Assembly: GCA_943736015.1 (NCBI GenBank) | Contig: OX031072.1 | Coordinates: 1,740,501-1,804,500, forward strand | Direction: 5' to 3' | Length of the DNA stretch: 64,000 nucleotides | Origin: Tridacna crocea | Lineage: Eukaryota; Mollusca; Bivalvia; Cardiida; Cardiidae | In this document: piece by piece, positions 1 through 9,581 of the stretch | Numbering within the stretch: position 1 is the stretch's first letter | Layout: each line of letters opens with the position of its first letter | Notes under the pieces: generated by a model | The model's input: only the letters and a program-made list of their open reading frames with translations | What the model was told of the DNA's origin: nothing | The model's database searches: none | Made by a program: the position numbers and the translations under genes

Positions 1-295
1 TTTTTGTCGTGTGTGTTATTTAATTCGATTCAACGCTTGTATTAGATCCAGAAAAATTTATTGGTATATAATAAACGTAGATATACTTAAAAACAGAAGT
101 TGCTCTCAGGTAAAAGGTTATTTGATGCATCTGCAAGGAGAATCGACGAAGACCAGCCTGCACGAAGTGTGGAAAATTAACTGCGTCGACCTTTCGTGTT
201 TTTTTGTGTGAATTTTTAGCATGTTCAATGACTATTTTACCTCAGGATTATCGAGCCACTTCTATGACGATATGGGCTGTATAGATCCTTAATTT
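1..295. other. No gene seen
   Basis: AT-rich sequence with short chance frames only. I see no splice-bounded coding stretch and no clear repeat. Confidence 0.4.
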
Positions 296-400
296 TGTGT
301 TGATTCGCGTGATATAATGCATGACATAGATACATCAGACCCGCTTTTGCCAGAGCAGGGTGCAGTTTCACTACTAGGTTTATGGTAGACTGAATCACAT
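296..400. repeat. F-family fragment
   Basis: The stretch with ATAATGCAT, a run like CCCGCTTTTGCCAGAGCAGG and the following bases resembles the outer part of F-family elements seen at 41.7 and 51.5 kb. The palindromic GC-rich core is missing. Confidence 0.4.
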
Positions 401-451
401 AAAAGACATGTGTAAACTTATCGATCTATTTATAATGCTGTTAAAACTCTA

Positions 452-645
452 CTACTCAACCCCGAGTTTTAACGATCCCCAAAGAAACAGACTTCTGAAA
501 ATGAGAAAATCTAGTAACCGGCGTGTTTTCCTTTTCTCACAATATTTTCTACCCTTGCAAAGACAGTCTTTATTTATTTGTCCTCTGCAAATGATTTCAT
601 TTTGAACCAGTCTGAAATTTTGTCTTTCGGTAAAAAGAATTGTTG
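452..645. repeat. Degenerate E-family MITE copy
   Basis: It keeps the E-family order: a GAGAAAAT block, a CCTTTTCTCACAATATTTTCTACCC-like block, a CTCTGCAAATGATTTCA block and a TTTTGTC block near the end. The open frames on both strands here are by-products of this repeat. Confidence 0.6.
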
Positions 646-1169
646 GAATGCCGTGCTCATTTTTGAAATGAAAGCGCAAAGAGATAGTGAAACAGTGTCA
701 TTCCTTTGCTGCTGCACATTAGCATGAAATCATGGAGAATGTAGAGAAAGTAGCACACATATAATTGCACCCTGATCTTGGTCTACAAATGGGAACCAAA
801 GCGCAAATCCATCTTTTGTTCAAGCACATCAAAGAATGTTAAAACGTCTCTCTAACAAACCCTTCTATTGTGTGTTCCGTAAAAATGTATAAAGATTGAT
901 ACATGTATATCAAAGTCTGGGTGTATTAAATACACAAAAAAGAAAACATATCAGCATCCCTAAAGTATTGATGTCCTATCTTTTGGTCATTCAAAGCTAG
1001 CATCTGCTACATAACATGAACATCTAAAGATCGGTTGTCAAAACTATCAAAATAAACACAAATACATGTAATACGAACTTTTAAAAAGTCTTTAGAGAAG
1101 ATTCAGGCCAAAGAGCTTGCTAAATATTTATCTGTAAAGTGCATGCATATATCAGGTGACAATATTTTA
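646..1169. other. No gene seen
   Basis: AT-rich DNA without a convincing coding frame. Short pieces (for example TTTAAAAAGTCTT near 1080) may be old repeat debris. Confidence 0.4.
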
Positions 1170-1385
1170 GACTGTACCAAATTGAAAGCGTTTTCAGACG
1201 ACAAACTGAATATATCCCGAATGATGAGATTTGTTATTAAAAGGACATACAAGGTTGTTGGATAAGAAGAAAATACTGGTCATAAGTATTTTCTCCTTTG
1301 CCTACATTTTTTTAAACAGTCTTACCATGGTCGTCAAAATTTTGCATAGGAAAACTCGACAAACGATGTAGGGTTAAATATTTTG
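1170..1385. repeat. Degenerate E-family MITE copy (reverse)
   Basis: It begins with an AATTGAAAGCGTTTTCAGACGACAAA-type block and passes through GAAAATACTGGTCATAAGTA, a decayed form of the family palindrome. It then reads into TTTTCTCCTTTGCC. Termini are not clean. Confidence 0.55.
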
Positions 1386-2199
1386 TTAACTATGTGTGCC
1401 ATATAAATTATCTAAACTAGTCTAATGAGCCCCTTTGTTTCTGGAGTACACAATGTAAACGGAACTGAACGCATCAGTTACAAAGAGAACGGGGAAAAAA
1501 TGTGTTTAAGTCGTTTGGTGTTGCTATACTAATGTGTGGCACTTAGCTCCGCCATATCTTTGTAAATTCAGAGAGGGAATCTACATACTCCTTATGTACT
1601 GACTTTCTTGTTTTCTCACAGTTAAGATATGTGGGTGGAGTATTATCAGTACCCCGAGGTGCAGCTGGCTGAGGAAGACCATACACGTTCGCATAGTTCA
1701 CAGTGAACTAAACAGCTGCTCTAATGTGTTCAAACACTATGGGGATGTGGACTCTTTTTCCAGTGTTTCCATGTGTTCGCACACCTGGTCCATTTTTGTC
1801 CATGTGCTCAGCTGCATTAAATTTTTGAGTCGCCTTCGTCAAATGGCAAACACAACCATAAGAAATGTCCTACACAAGCATTTCCCCCCAAACATAAACT
1901 TCTTCCCATTTCTCTTCCTTTTCTCTCCTTTCGTTGGTTTTTCTATATCAAAATCCATCAAAGTTCGCATTACATACACGTCTTTATCATTTTTCTACAT
2001 TTCGCGCATATTTTGTATGTGGTCGATCATGCCTGTCTTTGTGAATTTTGACGGACAGTTTAATTACACTTACACCATCTCTCTTCAAACTCCTCATCTT
2101 CATTAAAAAATCTCCACTGTGACTCAGATCTAACATCACTTGACTGTTGTTACTGGCAGTCGGATCACCTTTCTCTGAATCTCCATTTCTCCCGTCTTC

Positions 2200-2353
2200 C
2201 TGGTCCACTAATTGATTGATTGATTGAAGGGTGTTTAACACCGTTTTCAAAATTATTTGAGACGGAAAGAAATTGGCCAATCCGTTGGTCGAACTCACGA
2301 CTCCCTGTCCTTAAGTCCTGTACGCAACCGACTGGGTTACTGGGGCTCGGAAC
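2200..2353 (-). mobile_element. tRNA-derived SINE inserted in a coding exon
   Basis: On the minus strand it begins GTTCCGAGCCCCAG. It shows a box-A-like run (AACCCAGTCGGTTGCG) and a box-B-like run (GAGTTCGACC), and ends in a (CAAT)n tail. Flanking target duplications are AGTGACCAG and AGTGGACCAG. The inserted unit starts with GT and the second duplication ends with AG, so removing these 154 bases as an intron restores the reading frame exactly (GAC CAG then GAA GAC). Confidence 0.75.
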
Positions 2354-2744
2354 CTGGTCACTCAGGTCCTCAATATTAGCCTCAGTACAATCACATTGAC
2401 CTAGTTCTTGGATAAACTGTAAAACCCGTCCATTGATCTTGATGTAAGGATCTTCGTCATCTTCCACATCGGAAATATCAATGGCACACGATAATGCGCC
2501 ATCTTAAGAACCAAACGGTGTGCTGATTGGTGTCCGTCCAAAGTACCTCTCTATGTCCTGAAGGAAGAAATAGACATCAGGGTTGAAATAATGGGTTGGA
2601 TCAGAATACCACAAACAAAATATTGTCGAGGGAAAAAAGTAAATAACATTTTTACATGGGAAAAAAAGGGAGACTAGAAGAAGAAAATGTAACTGGTAAT
2701 GGATGCGCCTCGATCTTACAGTCAGATCTCAAAATGTAAAGAAA

Positions 2745-2800
2745 CGAATGTGGGTAGGCAGCGTAACCGACTGCGCTACCCACGCTTACGTAGAAAATTT
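2745..2800 (-). mobile_element. tRNA-like SINE remnant
   Basis: The minus strand reads GTGGGTAGCGCAGTCGGTTA, a box-A-like tRNA segment close to the SINE at 2.2-2.35 kb. No matching acceptor stem or clear box B follows, so it is a SINE fragment and not a tRNA gene. It lies in intron 1 of the small minus-strand gene. Confidence 0.5.
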
Positions 2801-3179
2801 GGAAAGTTTAAGGTACATGTAGTTTATTTTGATAATTCAGTTCTTAACATCGCCCTTGTTACGTTGGCAGACTCAAGAAAAAAGTAAATAGCAGGTACGT
2901 CTTCCATATATTATGGTTTAAACAACCTAACATCAAGATTTCCGGGAATTGTTTTCTAATAGATCTAGGCCTAGCTAACCTTTTTTTTTTTTATTTTCGC
3001 ATTTCGTAGCGATCACTTGTTGATGCGGCCATAGGCCTACGAAGCTGCATTTAAGGTTGAGAATAAAAGTAAACTGATATGGAAACAAAGCTAGGTTGGC
3101 AATATTGTGTTTTGAAAACATCTTTGAAATCAGAAATGCAACTTAGGCTTCATATCGATAAAAGTAAACTTACCTCCAT

Positions 3180-4077
3180 TACGATGTCTTTCTCGGAAGG
3201 TGGGGGTTTACATAAATTTCCTCTCCAGATTTATGGCTTCACATGCAAATAACTCGTATCAAAAAGAAATTTAATAACATTGGTTATTCAAACAAACGAT
3301 AACTTCTTATAATAAATCAATTTTCAGTGGAAACAGATGTTTTTATTTTATAAAATTCAAGATTTTTCGCGTACACTCTTATCGACTATTTTTAGAGAAA
3401 CATGTGACGATCACAAAATTGATGACGTAACTTTGAACCGCAATATCTCGACGTCACAACTCGATGCCTTAAGGCACCTTTTCCCAGATCCGCGCTCATA
3501 TATATATAAGGAAATAGCATATGGGTTGTTGCCAAACATTAGGATATGATTGATAAAGACATCAAGTTAACTACCTAGAAAATTTTAAGAGAGGAAAAAA
3601 TAAATGAAAATTTGAGAGGAAAAAAAATTGTTGGAGGATCAGTCAAACATAACGAAAAACTGTTTGCAGCCGGGAAATAATAGACGTGGTTTATTTTTAT
3701 AAATGATGAATTTCAATTCAGCAATCAAATAGTCAATACATCTTTGCCAAACAAACACGACTTCAACGACACTAAGGAGGAAATATTTTGAAAATTTGTG
3801 GGTAAACAGGAAATGCTGATTTGATATTATGTCTTAGCTTCTGATGTCAAACGGGGATTTTGTTTCTAAAATTTACCGAAAGTTTTCGAAAAATGTCATA
3901 GGGACAATTATCAATTTTCTGCTGAAGATTTGTAGCAATTTATTTAATAGGTCAAATGTTCCGAAAAATTTCGTAATGGAGCCAATGACCCTGTCACGCA
4001 TGCGCCAAACAATGACCCTGTCACGCATGCGTTAAAAAAAAACTCTTCACGTCTCCCACACCAGTTTAATTCAACCC
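3180..4077. other. No gene seen; small 26-bp tandem at 3985-4033
   Basis: AT-rich flank upstream of the minus-strand gene, so its promoter should lie here, but I see no firm core element. ATGACCCTGTCACGCATGCG occurs twice in tandem near 3985-4030. Confidence 0.4.
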
Positions 4078-4560
4078 ATAGATAGCTGAAATCTTCAACT
4101 ATGTAACACATTGGACGACTTAAGAAATAATCTTCTTCATTTCGCGGTTTATCGTTCAATAAACCACAGTTGTGAGTTATGAGGCACAATAAATAATCCA
4201 CGAGGGCGATAGCCCGAGTGGTTTATTTATTGCGCCTCATAACTCACAACGTGGTTAATTGAACGATAAACCACGATAGAAAGAAAATTATTTTGATTCT
4301 AACATGGCTAATTCTTAATGAAAGAAAAACAAGTTCAAATTTGGAATAAACACGCGGATGAAGATTTTGTTCCATTGAATAACCCATTCATTGAATGATG
4401 TCACTCTATATAGAATGACGTCACTGCATGGATTGTCGCAGATTTTACCACGCTTTTCTTGCACTGTGTTAAAGAGCCGAATTCGCGTGTCATGTAAGAA
4501 TGTACAACATGATAGCTGATAATGTAGATCCAAGACCAGATTCCATGGTCTGTGTAGTTT
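4078..4560. repeat. A-family foldback element, copy 1
   Basis: Inverted halves meet near 4200. GGTTTATCGTTCAATAAACC and GTGAGTTATGAGGCACAATA on the left are answered by the reverse complement on the right, around a GGGCGATAGCCC centre. A shared tail follows with two TATAGAATGACGTCACT-type blocks and TTTTACCACGCTTTTCTTGC. Related copies lie at 29.3 and 31.5 kb. Confidence 0.8.
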
Positions 4561-4561
4561 T

Positions 4562-4760
4562 GGCCCATATTCACCAAACATTCTTAAGATCGTTGTTTGT
4601 CTTATTCATCAAGATTTTCTGTCAGTGAAAGTAACAGAACTTCTAATTGGCTAAACCATATGGTTTAGCCAATCAGAAGTTCTGTTACTTTCACACTGAA
4701 GAAATTCTGGAGAATAAGACAGAAAATGCTCTTATGAATGGTTGGTGAGTACGGACCCTG
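4562..4760. repeat. C-family palindromic MITE, copy 1
   Basis: Near-perfect foldback centred on GGCTAAACCATATGGTTTAGCC, bounded by CCCATATTCACCAAACATTC and GGTTGGTGAGTACGGACCC. The outer ends are inverted CCGTATTCACCAA-like sequences. Other copies lie at 22.2, 26.5, 28.3, 28.5, 53.6 and 60.7 kb. Confidence 0.85.
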
Positions 4761-5105
4761 ATGTTGATTTACGCTGTCTGAAAACTAACAAATTTCTAGC
4801 TAAGCCCTCTACATGTCATATCTAGAGTAATGCATTGGAGGCATCCGGCATTCGTAATTTATTGACGATAAAGATCCTTGTCTATTTTTGTTTGTTAATC
4901 ATAGCTCTATCATCATCAATCTTTTTACTGCACAATGCTCTCCAACTTCACCGAGATAAATTTGAATTAACATTTTATACAAACAACACACTAGAAATGT
5001 ATGGTGAAAGTAACGAACGACAACTCCAAAGTGGGTGTCTGCTACAGAAATCTTATCCGTTCTACATATACGAAAATTCTTGGAATCATTCTTTCCATAG
5101 GTATT
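4761..5105. other. No gene seen
   Basis: A 98-codon frame starting at 4835 has a hydrophobic start but no supporting splice context. It ends in the I-family foldback. A 35-bp run around ATGTATGGTGAAAGTAACGA recurs at 30243-30283. Confidence 0.35.
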
Positions 5106-5884
5106 TGCCACAGGAATTTGACATTCTATAGCCAAAATAAATGATCAAATATGTGAAAAAAAATCTCCCTTATATAATGTAAACACCAGAAATGCAACGT
5201 CTCGATTGCCAGCGCCAGCACAAGACAGCCTTTCCCACCCAAAATCACCCACGAAACAAACATTGATCATAATTTCCTTTAGTCTAGCGATAGACAAAAG
5301 AAAAATGTACCTGCGACATTCGGCAATTCCTCAGTAGACACCGGAGATATCCGTCATGTTTTACAATTTTTCTTGACAATTTTTGTCCATCGCGGAGGCC
5401 ATTCGCTGACGTCACGGGATTCCAAGGAAGGGCCAGGAAGTGTATTTTCGGATTAGAGTCAAATATCTTTTCTTTAAAAGAGAAAACGGTCAAATACTTT
5501 GTTAGTTACCTCTAGAAAAGTCTTAATTATCATGTAATGTCCATAAATATATCTTAAAAACGAAAAAAAAAATAGTAATACGTAATCCGAAAATACAATT
5601 CCTGGCTCTTCTCATGACGTCAGCGAATGGCCCGCTCGATGGATAGAAATCGGCAATCAAGACGTTGCATTCCTTGTGTCTATTACGGAATACCGTTTTC
5701 ACCATCGTGGTTTCGTTGTTTCCCGTTATCGTCATCGTACTATTGAGTATCGTGTTTCAAATAAGCACATTCAAAGGCGATGGCCCTAACGGTATTCCGT
5801 AGTTTATATCTTATAGGGGCGTTTTCTTTTTCATATTTGATCATTCATTTTGGTTATAGATTGTCAAATTCCTGAGGTATTTGC
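5106..5884. repeat. I-family long foldback element, copy 1
   Basis: Long inverted arms begin at CAGGAATTTGAC (5111) and end at GTCAAATTCCTG (near 5875). They are flanked by AGGTATTTGCCA and AGGTATTTGCTA, which fit a target duplication of about 9-12 bp. The arms carry GAGGCCATTCGCTGACGTCA on one side and its complement on the other, with a palindromic centre near 5550. Long inverted arms plus 9-bp duplications resemble Mutator-type foldbacks; that class is inference. Confidence 0.75.
5685..5800. mobile_element. Small MITE nested in the I element
   Basis: 13-bp terminal inverted repeats ACGGAATACCGTT and AACGGTATTCCGT bound 116 bp. The sister I copy near 39.8 kb lacks this segment, so it is a separate insertion. 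Confidence 0.65.
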
Positions 5885-6262
5885 TACGTGGCTGCTCAAA
5901 GAATGCTTTAATCACCGACTTTCACAGAGATATCGCCAAAGTGTAGGCACGCTGGCAACGACCACGGTAGAACGAACAGACTGCCACTTGTTTCGGATAG
6001 TTTCCAAGTTTCGGATAATGAAGAAATAATAGATGGCAAAGGTAGATATTACCACGAGCGAGATGTTCTTTTTTTCCTTTTCACTGCAATGACTAAGGCA
6101 AGAGGCTTGTAAAAAAAGCGAGAAAGGTACAATGGATCACGAGAAAATATTCTTTCAAGAAAATACTTTCTCCTATCCTGTTTTATTTTTTTGCAGGTAA
6201 TTTTCAAAAACACATGTAGGTTTATGTTTGATTAAAACAATGGAGGGAACAAAGTCAGATGC
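5885..6262. other. No gene seen
   Basis: No supported coding frame. CAAGTTTCGGATA-type short repeats occur near 5990-6020. Confidence 0.4.
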
Positions 6263-6489
6263 TTAACCCTTTCCCAAACAATCCCAGGTTTTTACTTGTC
6301 TGCAGTAAAAGTCTTATGAACATACTGTGGGAAAAGGAGGAATTGCGTGTAACGAGCAATTTCTCCTTTTCCTACAGTGTTTTCTACCTTTTTTGGGAAC
6401 TTTCCGCCATTTTCTCCAATCTAAAATTGTCGCCTGCAAACTCTTTTGGTTTAGAAGCGTCCAAAATTTGTCGTTTGGGAAAGGGTTAA
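6263..6489. repeat. E-family MITE with TTAA ends
   Basis: TTAACCCTTTCCCAAACAAT on the left is answered by GTCGTTTGGGAAAGGGTTAA on the right. The core palindrome is degenerate. The right-hand TTAA is shared with the next copy. Confidence 0.8.
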
Positions 6490-6694
6490 ACTCTTTACCA
6501 TACAATCCCAACTTTTAACAACCCTGAGAAGGAATGCTTTTGAAAAGATTGGTAACAAGCATTCTCTCCTTTTCCCACAATGTTTTCTACTGTATCAAAG
6601 AAAAATTACTCCATTTGAGCCGCACTGAAATTGTCGTTTGCAAATGGTTTCAATTTGGACAAGGCTAAATTTTTGTCGTCTGGTGAAGGGTTAA
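6486..6694. repeat. E-family MITE, abutting the previous copy
   Basis: It starts on the same TTAA that ends the preceding copy (GGGTTAAACTCTTTACCATA) and finishes at GTGAAGGGTTAA. The interior has the CATTCTCTCCTTTTCCCACA block. Confidence 0.75.
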
Positions 6695-6954
6695 AGTCTT
6701 CCAGGTATCTTTTCTTTCACGTTATTTCCGAAGAAATATCAAGAGAGCCGACTTTATAGTATAATATTGATAATAATAGCGTTTATAATGATAGTTATGA
6801 TAATTTGATGATGGTTCTGCTGCTGATGATGATAATTATCTACAAATGTGACTCGAGACGAGATAAGGGTCCCAGAAACTGTAAATAAGGACAACTCGGA
6901 TTTGACGATGAAATTAACTTTTACGCTGCTAAGCGCGACTCGCTGACCTTTCGC

Positions 6955-7025
6955 AGACACTGTAGATCAAGATCAGACTACAAAGAACGTACAGTCTGAT
7001 CTTGGATCCACACTGTCCTATAAGA
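6955..7025. repeat. D-family short palindrome
   Basis: Palindrome of GTAGATCAAGATCAGACT and AGTCTGATCTTGGATCCACA around ACAAAGAACGTAC. Like other D copies it is followed by CTGTCC and a short AT-rich tail. Confidence 0.75.
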
Positions 7026-7117
7026 AGATATTTTTTCCAAAAGATAGGTTTGAAATAGAAATATTTGTTTTTTTGTCGAAATGAAAATTTCATTTTAGCT
7101 CTTTAGCAGGATAGAGT

Positions 7118-7346
7118 TTAACCCATTACCACACAATCCCTACTTTTGAGGCCCCTGAGAAAGAAACCTTTGGAAAACATTGTTGGAAAAGGAGGAAATG
7201 TTGGTAACCAGCATTTTCGCCTTTTCCCACAATGTTTTCTCCCCTTCAGAAAACAAATTTCAAATTGTCCGTCACTTTTATTTTGTCGTCTGCAAATGCT
7301 TTCAATTTAGACCAGTCTAAAATATTGTCGTTTTGTAATGAGTTAA
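7118..7346. repeat. E-family MITE with TTAA ends
   Basis: TTAACCCATTACCACACAAT begins the element; TCGTTTTGTAATGAGTTAA ends it. The interior has the full block order of the family. Confidence 0.85.
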
Positions 7347-7640
7347 AATGTTGACGTAATAAAATGGTGTAGTCAATCCTTTACTGCTTCAGCATTGATT
7401 CTGTCTGGTAGATCAAAGAGATTGTTTCGAAAACTTGAAGAAGTAAATGCAGTTCAGTTTTTCATGTTATTCACACTCGTTTTCTAACACTATTTTGAAC
7501 TGTCTGAGGTCCTTTTTACATGATATGAATGAATGCAAATTATCCAGCAATTAAAAGAAAAGGAAGCCGGAAAATGGTTATTCAAACATTGTAATTTGAA
7601 GGTTCTTCCCCTACTCTACCCTCCCTTGAATCCGTTACAA

Positions 7641-7740
7641 ATCAACGGACAGTGTGGATCCAAGAATGTACAGAATTTTCTGTGCAGTCTGATCTTGATC
7701 TGCAAAAGACAATATGATCTTGATCCACAGTAGATGCAAA
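7641..7740. repeat. D-family palindrome, imperfect
   Basis: GTGTGGATCCAAGAATGTAC is followed by GTGCAGTCTGATCTTGATCT and a second TGATCTTGATCCACAGTAG, so the right arm is partly doubled. Confidence 0.55.
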
Positions 7741-7824
7741 AACAAGTGACGCTTAGACGCACTAAGAGTCAAATTATCATCAAAACAATAAAAAAATCAT
7801 GAAAAATCTCGACAAAGATGGAGC

Positions 7825-9562
7825 ATGCGGTCTAAGTTTTTATCGGGAGGACAATCCGTACCATCGTTCAAAACGTGTAAAAGCCGCCATTTCGGTCGGA
7901 TTTTGAAGCAGTACAGCAGCGGTTACTTGGTTACCTTATCGAGCAAAGTGAGAAAGTTACTGGCGATCATTTTGGTGTTGAGCATTTTGAGTCTTGCCTT
8001 GCCGCAAGTGTCAGACGGTATTTGTATATACATATTTCTTTCTATACATTTTTCTTTAGTTCTGTTTGAAGTATTATCCTACGTTGATGCTTTCTGGAAT
8101 TCGATTTGTAGCCCACTTTGGTGAGCGAGACAAAGTTGTCACAATATCGCTTCGGTATATGTGCGACCTACCGTGCGTGCGTGCGTGCGTCCTACGTCCG
8201 AATCTATCCGGACCAGAAATTCTACTATTTCTGAATGGATTTCAAAGACTTTTGGTGCAGTTTTATTTCTCTATGAGAAGAAGTGCCATTTGAAACATTT
8301 GTTCAGGTAGGTCCAAGGTCAAGGTTACACTTGAAGGTCAAATAATTAAATTGTCATGAAAGAAAGTTGTCCGAGCCACAACTTCAACATTTATTGATGG
8401 ATTTCAAAATTGTTTCACGTCAGTGTTCTCTTTTCACAGTACAAGTGCTTTTTTTGTTATTTGTTGAGTAGGTCTAAGGTCAAGGACACACTTAAAGGTC
8501 AAATGTTAGAATTGTCATAAAAAGAGCTCGTTCGAGCTACTATTTGAAATAACATTTAATCAATGGATTTAAAAATAAAATTATATACATATTCTTTTTT
8601 AATTTTAAAAGTGCCATTTAAATAATCGTTTTTGCAGTTGGATCCAAGCCCAAAGTCACTCTGGAAGGGCAAATGATAAAATTGTTGTTAATGGAGCATG
8701 TGCGAACCATATATTCTACGTTTTTGGATAGATTTCTGTAGATTTTGGTAGTTTAGCTTAATTATTCTCCTACAAAATTTACAGTTGTTAAAACAATAAT
8801 GGGTTGTCTCCCTTTTGTTTTGTAGCCCATGTGTGAGAGCGCAAGTATTTGAGATGTAAATGTGCATTCTATCTATGCAGGACAGATGTACGTGGGCGAT
8901 ATGGCGTAGCTTTTATGTCGCCTTGTAGACGACGTTAATTTGAATTCGTGGAGCAGAACTTTATGTGTCAAGTTGTCAAACAATAACCTAACGACCTTTT
9001 TTTTTCTTGTTGTCTAATCCAGGCAATAGCAGGCCGGTGTAATGCAAAGAAATTACCCTTCCCTACAAAATGACCTATGGGTCATTTCACTACGTAGAGG
9101 AATGACCCGGTTCATTATTCTACGCAGAGAAATAACCCCAGCAACAACAATTTTACAATACCCCAGCTAGAGGAGGTCCTTTCTCTGCAGTCTGGGGTAA
9201 CTTCTCTGTGTAGAATAATGACCCGGGTCATTCCTGTATGTAGTGAAATGACCCATTGGTCATTTTGTAGGGGAGTGTCATTTCTCTGCATTACACCAGC
9301 TCTCAAGATAACCGTGGGTAACGTGGCCATAGTCGATCTTCAAGACACGTTGTAGACGTTGTTTTGATACACGTGGGAGGCGGGCAGAACATCACGTGCC
9401 ACATTGTTACACTAAATGCATTTCTGTTGTATTTTTGTAGCCCAAGCGTTTGGCTATTTCTCGAGTTGTTCATGTCGAGATAGATGCAGGATCTGGGAAA
9501 TTTACGCGGGCCGATGTGGCTATATCCACAGGTGCTGTCCAAGAGGATATTATGGTGGATAA
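7825..9562 (+). CDS. Secreted six-cysteine, beta-defensin-like peptide gene
   Basis: Exon 1 codes from ATG 7825 to 8017 (64 codons plus G, donor GGTATT). Exon 2 starts at 9441 after TTGTATTTTTGTAG, supplies CC to make GCC, and stops with TAA at 9560-9562, giving 104 residues. Residues 46-60 are a hydrophobic core (LLAIILVLSILSLAL) followed by PQVSDA, a plausible signal-peptidase site. The mature 39-residue part QAFGYFSSCSCRDRC... has cysteines in the order C-x1-C-x3-C-x9-C-x5-CC. The last four spacings fit beta-defensins and big-defensin C-termini; the first gap (one residue) is shorter than usual. Arginines make it basic, which suits an antimicrobial peptide, but another cysteine-rich peptide class is possible. 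Exon 2 has a second donor at 9582 beyond the stop. A 3' untranslated exon probably starts at 12534 (TTTTTGTTTTCAG) with ATTAAA at 12645. The 45-residue stretch before the hydrophobic core is unusually long for a signal peptide, so the true start may be in an unseen upstream exon. Confidence 0.65.
8104..8760. repeat. Dispersed mollusc-type repeat in intron 1, with GCGT microsatellite and diverged tandem units
   Basis: GGTGAGCGAGACAAAGTTGT is followed by a (GTGC)n run near 8175. About 170-bp diverged units follow, each with GTAGGTCCAAGGTCAAGG-like and TTGTCATGAAAGAA-like blocks (from 8306, 8469 and 8637). Such units are common in mollusc dispersed repeats. Confidence 0.5.
8816..8936 (+). pseudogene. 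Decayed copy of the cysteine exon (psi-1)
   Basis: It starts TGTAGCCCA exactly like the acceptor and first bases of exon 2. It shares ATGCAGGA and a GTACGTGGGCGATATGGC block matching exon 2's TTACGCGGGCCGATGTGGC, with one base deleted. Read in the same phase it hits TGA at the third codon, then keeps a C-x1-C-x4-C cluster, then loses the later cysteines. I infer an old duplicate of the exon inside the gene's own intron. Confidence 0.5.
9012..9415 (+). pseudogene. Second decayed exon copy (psi-2), split by a foldback MITE
   Basis: After the insertion at 9034-9299, the sequence GTGGGTAACGTGGCCATAG ... TTGTAGACGTTGTT ... GGCGGGCAGAACATCACGTG matches psi-1's 3' half and flank (GTGGGCGATATGGCGTAG ... 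TTGTAGACGACGTT ... GGAGCAGAACTTTATGTGTC). Before the insertion, TCTAATCCAGGCAATAGCAG may be its upstream part. No open frame remains. Confidence 0.45.
9034..9299. mobile_element. M-family foldback MITE
   Basis: Inverted ends GGTGTAATGCAAAGAAAT and ATTTCTCTGCATTACACC enclose inner inverted blocks with CAAAATGACCTATGGGTCAT and GAATGACCCGG. Half of a related element lies at 35572-35635. Confidence 0.8.
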
Positions 9563-9581
9563 ATTGGAACTCGTGTATCAG

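Larger units (their letters stand above)
1543..3179 (-). pseudogene. Small four-exon gene, unrecognised; in-frame stop and SINE (possible pseudogene)
   Basis: Read on the minus strand, four blocks join in phase 0. Exon 1 ends 3179-3174 (ATG GAG, donor GTAAGT). Exon 2 is 2557-2354, after acceptor TTTCTTCCTTCAG. Exon 3 is 2199-2074 (donor GTAAGT). Exon 4 is 1707-1543, ending in TAA. The product would be about 165 residues, starting MEDIERYFGRTPISTPFGS, with an acidic stretch VEDDEDPYIKINGR and ending SLSEFTKIWRS. I do not recognise a domain. Two lesions interrupt it: an in-frame TAA at 2506-2504 after 19 residues, and a SINE between exons 2 and 3. Frame, phases and protein-like composition on both sides argue that this was a real gene. 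It could be a decayed copy, a nonsense allele, or a working gene read in a way I have not seen. The first exon is only two codons and rests on its donor and phase. Confidence 0.55.

Noticed and set aside
1726-2106. 126-codon plus-strand frame
   Set aside because: It lies opposite the splice-supported minus-strand exons. It is Phe/Ser-rich and has no domain, so it is a shadow frame.
2745-2800. tRNA gene candidate
   Set aside because: It has a box-A-like run but no acceptor stem or matching T-arm. It fits a SINE remnant.
4835-5131. Hydrophobic 98-codon frame with a signal-like start
   Set aside because: It runs into the I-family foldback arm and shares its middle with a short repeat at 30.2 kb. 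No splice sites support it.
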